A DNA stretch of 64,000 nt from assembly GCA_028023455.1 (NCBI GenBank), contig JAQFVV010007267.1, positions 53,706-117,705 on the forward strand, given 5' to 3'. Origin of the DNA: Epiperipatus broadwayi. Its lineage: Eukaryota; Onychophora; Udeonychophora; Euonychophora; Peripatidae. Both the position numbers and the translations under genes were made by a program. This document shows, one piece after another, positions 60,783 through 64,000 of this stretch; positions within the stretch are counted from its first letter, which is position 1, and every line of letters begins with the position of its first letter. The notes below the pieces were generated by a model that did not search any database, was not told the DNA's origin, and worked only from the letters and a program-made list of their open reading frames with translations.

Positions 60783-61063
60783 TTGTTATTAAACAATTCA
60801 AAACAAAACAACACTCTCCATATAGTAGTGCCATCTTGTGCTAACAAGAGCAATCAATGGATGCCAGAAGGCTTGTGCATAAAATCCCTATCTAATGCCT
60901 ACTCATCCAATATCCCCAGACTAGTTTCTGGCTTGTGGCCTTAGTAGGCATTAGATAGGGATTTTATGCACAAGCCTTCTGGCATCCATTGATTGCTCTT
61001 GTTAGCACAAGATGGCACTACTATATGGAGAGTGTTGTTTTGTTTTGAATTGTTTAATAACAA
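60783..61063. repeat. Perfect foldback with 121-base arms
   Basis: Arms 60783-60903 and 60943-61063 are exact reverse complements over 121 bases, separated by a 39-base spacer (60904-60942). Pairing stops abruptly at both outer ends. The arms are less AT-rich than the surroundings (AGCAATCAATGGATGCCAGA). No frame is shared. It is compatible with a foldback/MITE-type element or a recent inverted duplication. Perfect identity shows it is young or maintained by gene conversion. Confidence 0.98.
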
Positions 61064-63095
61064 TTATTGTGCTAGTATGAGATAGTGATCATGTGATGTT
61101 TAGTGGTTTAAAACCAATTTCTTATGATTATAAGAAAAAAAAACTTCTCAAAAGCGCTCAACCAATTAATACTTCAATTTGTACTTAGCCTACCATTGCC
61201 TGCAATTTAGTGCAATTAGACATTATTTATGAATTTATATTTATAAAGTACATTTCAAAAAAGTATTTATTATTAACGTTTCCTCTTTGTTTAGCTGTTT
61301 ACATTGCGAGTTTTTTTTTGTTTTTGTTTTTTGTACTCGTAGCCAAATTTTGTAATCTATTAAATTACAGACACTTACCACTCAAAAAGCTTTCAATAAA
61401 TATAAATAATTTTTCATGGGGTCTATCAACTATCCATACTTAAAATATTAGTATGTTCTATTACTAAACATAACTGACATTCACTAATAATTGATACAAA
61501 AACTTGAACCATTTACCCGGTTGCTGAGTGAAATAAATAGTTCGAAAGTTTTGATTATATATTTTCCATTGTTATTGAATTTATATGAGTTTATTAATGT
61601 AATTTTATACACATTTTCAAACTTTCAAATCTGTATTTTTTTTTCCAATTTAGTTTTGATTATTTATAAAAATGAATTTAATATGATTTTTTACAACTTA
61701 GGTTTAAATAAAACAACAATTGCAGTTTTTGATTTGTAGAGGACTATTCAAAAGAAAGCTTTATTTTATTTATTTACTTATTTTATTTTATAATTTTAGA
61801 TCAAAGAATGACTCCTGAAAAAGTAATACTTTCTATTGTTTTTGTTTTGAAACATTTTGAAATAATAATGTATTACGCAAGCCATCAGGTAAGTAAATAA
61901 TATGTTCAAAATTTATAGCACATACAAAGTATTTATTGTAAAAAATAATTAAACATAATTATATAATTTGTATTTACTTTTTAGACCACTCAATTGTCTT
62001 CATTACTAAATGTGATTTGTTTCCTTCTCAAACCAGAACAAGTATGATTCTATGTTAATGAGGAATACAAAATTTGTTAAAATGCAAGAAACAGAAAAGT
62101 GTGAGCATCATATCTCTTTGTCTTCCTCTTTATATATATATGTGTGTGTGTGTAAAATTAAAATTTGAATTGTGAATGTATATCTATGAATAATTTTCAG
62201 ATAAATATTTTGCTATAAATGATTTCAACATACATTGTCTCTTTTTAAATGACATTTCACCTCATTAAAAATTATTTATATAAATACGTAGAGAATTCCT
62301 ATTAAGTTTTCTAATATTTCAATCTATTTCTATAAATCTATTTAAAATTTGAAACTTTATGGAAAGTTTTATTTCAGTGTCAAATTTTTATATGTTATTC
62401 TTGTAATTTTTTCCATATTAAATATTATTCTCTGATCTATGATTCTTCTGTAAATTTATAATAATGTATAAGCAATTCACTTTTAAATTAAAATATTTAA
62501 AATAAAGACAATATGCAACGTCCATTTTTAAGGGTATTTTGCTTCAATACATTAAAATTATACACAGTAATACAATTTACACGTATCCATAACAACCACA
62601 ACAATTATTCAGCATATATAGAGAGAAACAACTCACGGACAAATATAAGAGAAGCATACTTTATAGCTCACTCAATCCAAATTATTAACCACGAAGTCTC
62701 ATCCGCTCTTTTCTTAAAAAAAATGGACATTATAACTCTAATTAACGTTCAACAATTTTACACAAATTTATGTTTATATTACCACCTCTGTAATCACAAT
62801 ATACTATTCCACTACATCATGGTTTTAGCTCATCGATGTTTATGAAGGCATAAGCTTTCGAAAATGTTTATCTTATATTAATACATCAACTCAAAAGCTC
62901 AAACTTCTCTTTAGCTGCATACTAGTGGACCACTCATTAATTATAAAATACATCATGTTTTCCTGAAGGTTAGTGATGGTGGTATTTTAGTTGTAATTAT
63001 TTGTTAGACTATTTCCTTCATCTAATATTAAATGTTAAAGTCATTAGAAAAAATTAACTTTTATTTAAATTTCTAAATTACATTCAAATGTTAGT
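61064..63095. other. Gene-free stretch
   Basis: About 2 kb of AT-rich DNA. A TG run occurs near 62140-62153. Frames of 77, 82 and 110 codons (61210-61443, 61491-61739, 62513-62845, all plus) occur. The 110-codon one is the longest frame not explained by a repeat in this part, but it contains no motif I know and has no gene-like context. Confidence 0.45.
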
Positions 63096-63780
63096 AGTAG
63101 CACACAGGTTATATTATGCACACATCGTTTTGAGAGCTATTATCCTCTCTTCTTCAGATGTCTTTGGCCTGACCAGTGACAATACTAGGAAAGGAACCAA
63201 ACTTGGGCCCTTAGATGTTTAAATATTGGATTTTAAGGTAAAACTCTAACCAACTGAAACATGTTGCTAATGGCAACAGCCAATAGAAATTTTGTATGCT
63301 TATCTATGAATTTCCTGTTGATTCCTACACTATTTCCCAAGATCAATGTTGAATAGTGGTTTCCATACATTATGTATAATTGTGCTAGGTTGAGTTATGT
63401 GGTTAATTGCCATAGTCATTTCGGCAACTTTTTTGAATATTGTTCTTTATATTTTTCCCTCTCTATCCAATATCTTTGTAATTTTCCAATTGAACATATG
63501 TTCATTGGTACATACATAATCTGCTACCTTAAACACATTTCTTTTCTGTCTTCTAATCATAGTTTGTTCTATTGCAATCATTTTCAATGGGTGACTGTTT
63601 TCACCAATATACTCTCTTCCACATTCACATGGTATTTCATAGAAGCAGTTTTCACTTTTCAGCATTTCAAGTTTAGGTTTTGTAAATGGTACGGCTCTAG
63701 AAGAGTATTATGATGTTTTACTGATTGCAGATTTTTCTTAATATTGCTGCAATTTTTTGTATTTGTGTATATACTACCGT
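63096..63780 (-). pseudogene. Penelope-like element C-terminus with GIY-YIG domain
   Basis: The minus-strand frame 63665-63447 holds ENCFYEIPCECGREYIGENS, the joined GIY-like (FYEIPC) and YIG motifs of a Penelope-like element. It is followed by KVADYVCTNEHMFNWKITKI and LDRE, matching the usual K-x-A-(E/D)-H/Y-x-x-x-x-x-H-x-(F/I)-x-W signature. The usual catalytic Arg in the L-K-x-R helix is replaced (LKMIAIEQT), so activity is unlikely. Upstream (63666-63720) SRAVPFTKPKLE is the linker; the RT part is not recognisable. Downstream the 3' untranslated part runs to about 63100, with ATAATAGCTCTCAAAACGAT. Confidence 0.85.
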
Positions 63781-64000
63781 ATTGATATTTGTTTTTTAAT
63801 GATATTATATACTATGGTACCGATACTTGTTTTTAATGGTACATTTTCTTGTCTATTTAAGGTTTTTTTAATGACATCTGATGAATAAATATTCTTCATA
63901 AAATTTTGTTCCATATAGAGCTTTTTTTTCCAAATTACTGTTTTCCAAACAGTGTTTCATAATGATAGTATAACTTCAATGTTTTGTATTTGTAGTGTCA
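63781..64000. other. Gene-free end of window
   Basis: Possibly further decayed Penelope-like sequence on the minus strand, since short TATATACTA-GTA-CGATA blocks repeat at 63768-63790 and 63806-63828. Nothing firm can be called. Confidence 0.4.

Noticed and set aside
62513-62845. 110-codon plus-strand frame
   Set aside because: No known motif, composition like the surrounding AT-rich DNA, and no promoter, splice or neighbour evidence. I left it as gene-free sequence.

Overview
The window is strongly AT-rich eukaryotic DNA with no recognisable host gene, no rRNA gene and no intact tRNA gene. Its content is repeats and dead transposable elements of animal type: one Ty3/gypsy LTR retrotransposon, APE-type and RTE-type LINE remnants, Penelope-like GIY-YIG remnants, tRNA-like SINE heads, long TA runs, large tetranucleotide arrays, foldbacks and tandem duplications. 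Together with the low GC this points to an invertebrate metazoan. A cephalopod mollusc is my best guess from the TA and GATA/TATC load and the element mixture, but no host gene is present to confirm it.

Layout. 0-7.9 kb: AT-rich DNA, a tRNA-like SINE head and the first copy (3.6-6.2 kb) of a long uncharacterised repeat, called family A here. 7,988-15,440: a complete but dead Ty3/gypsy-like element with two LTRs of about 1.5 kb, a tRNA-Lys-type primer binding site, broken gag, protease, RT, RNase H and integrase, and a polypurine tract. 15.4-19.3 kb: a mosaic of family A, a second repeat family (B) and a 0.43-kb segment repeated directly 3 kb apart. 19-29 kb: mostly featureless, with TA hairpins and a pyrimidine-rich tract. 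29-37.3 kb: two more family A copies, one inverted. 37.3-38.3 kb: a cluster of foldbacks. 39.7-46.2 kb: two copies of one APE-type LINE family pointing away from each other, both truncated at the 5' end within the endonuclease domain. 47.0-48.5 kb: a Penelope-like element in the characteristic tandem plus inverted arrangement. 48.6-53.35 kb: a 4.7-kb insertion that interrupts a family B copy and is unexplained. 54.0-54.5 and 58.1-58.6 kb: large TATC and GATA compound arrays. 56.4-57.9 kb: degenerate tandem repeats. 59 kb: an RTE LINE tail. 60.8-61.1 kb: a perfect foldback with 121-bp arms. 63.1-63.8 kb: a second Penelope-like C-terminal fragment.

The parts do not work together as a pathway. 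The window is best read as a layered transposon graveyard, where nesting gives relative ages: the LTR element lies in a TA tract beside family A, and the 4.7-kb segment lies in family B. The items most worth following are the 4.7-kb insertion with its CpG-bearing patches, the perfect 121-bp palindrome, the family A repeat, and the repeated association of TA runs with tRNA-like SINE heads.
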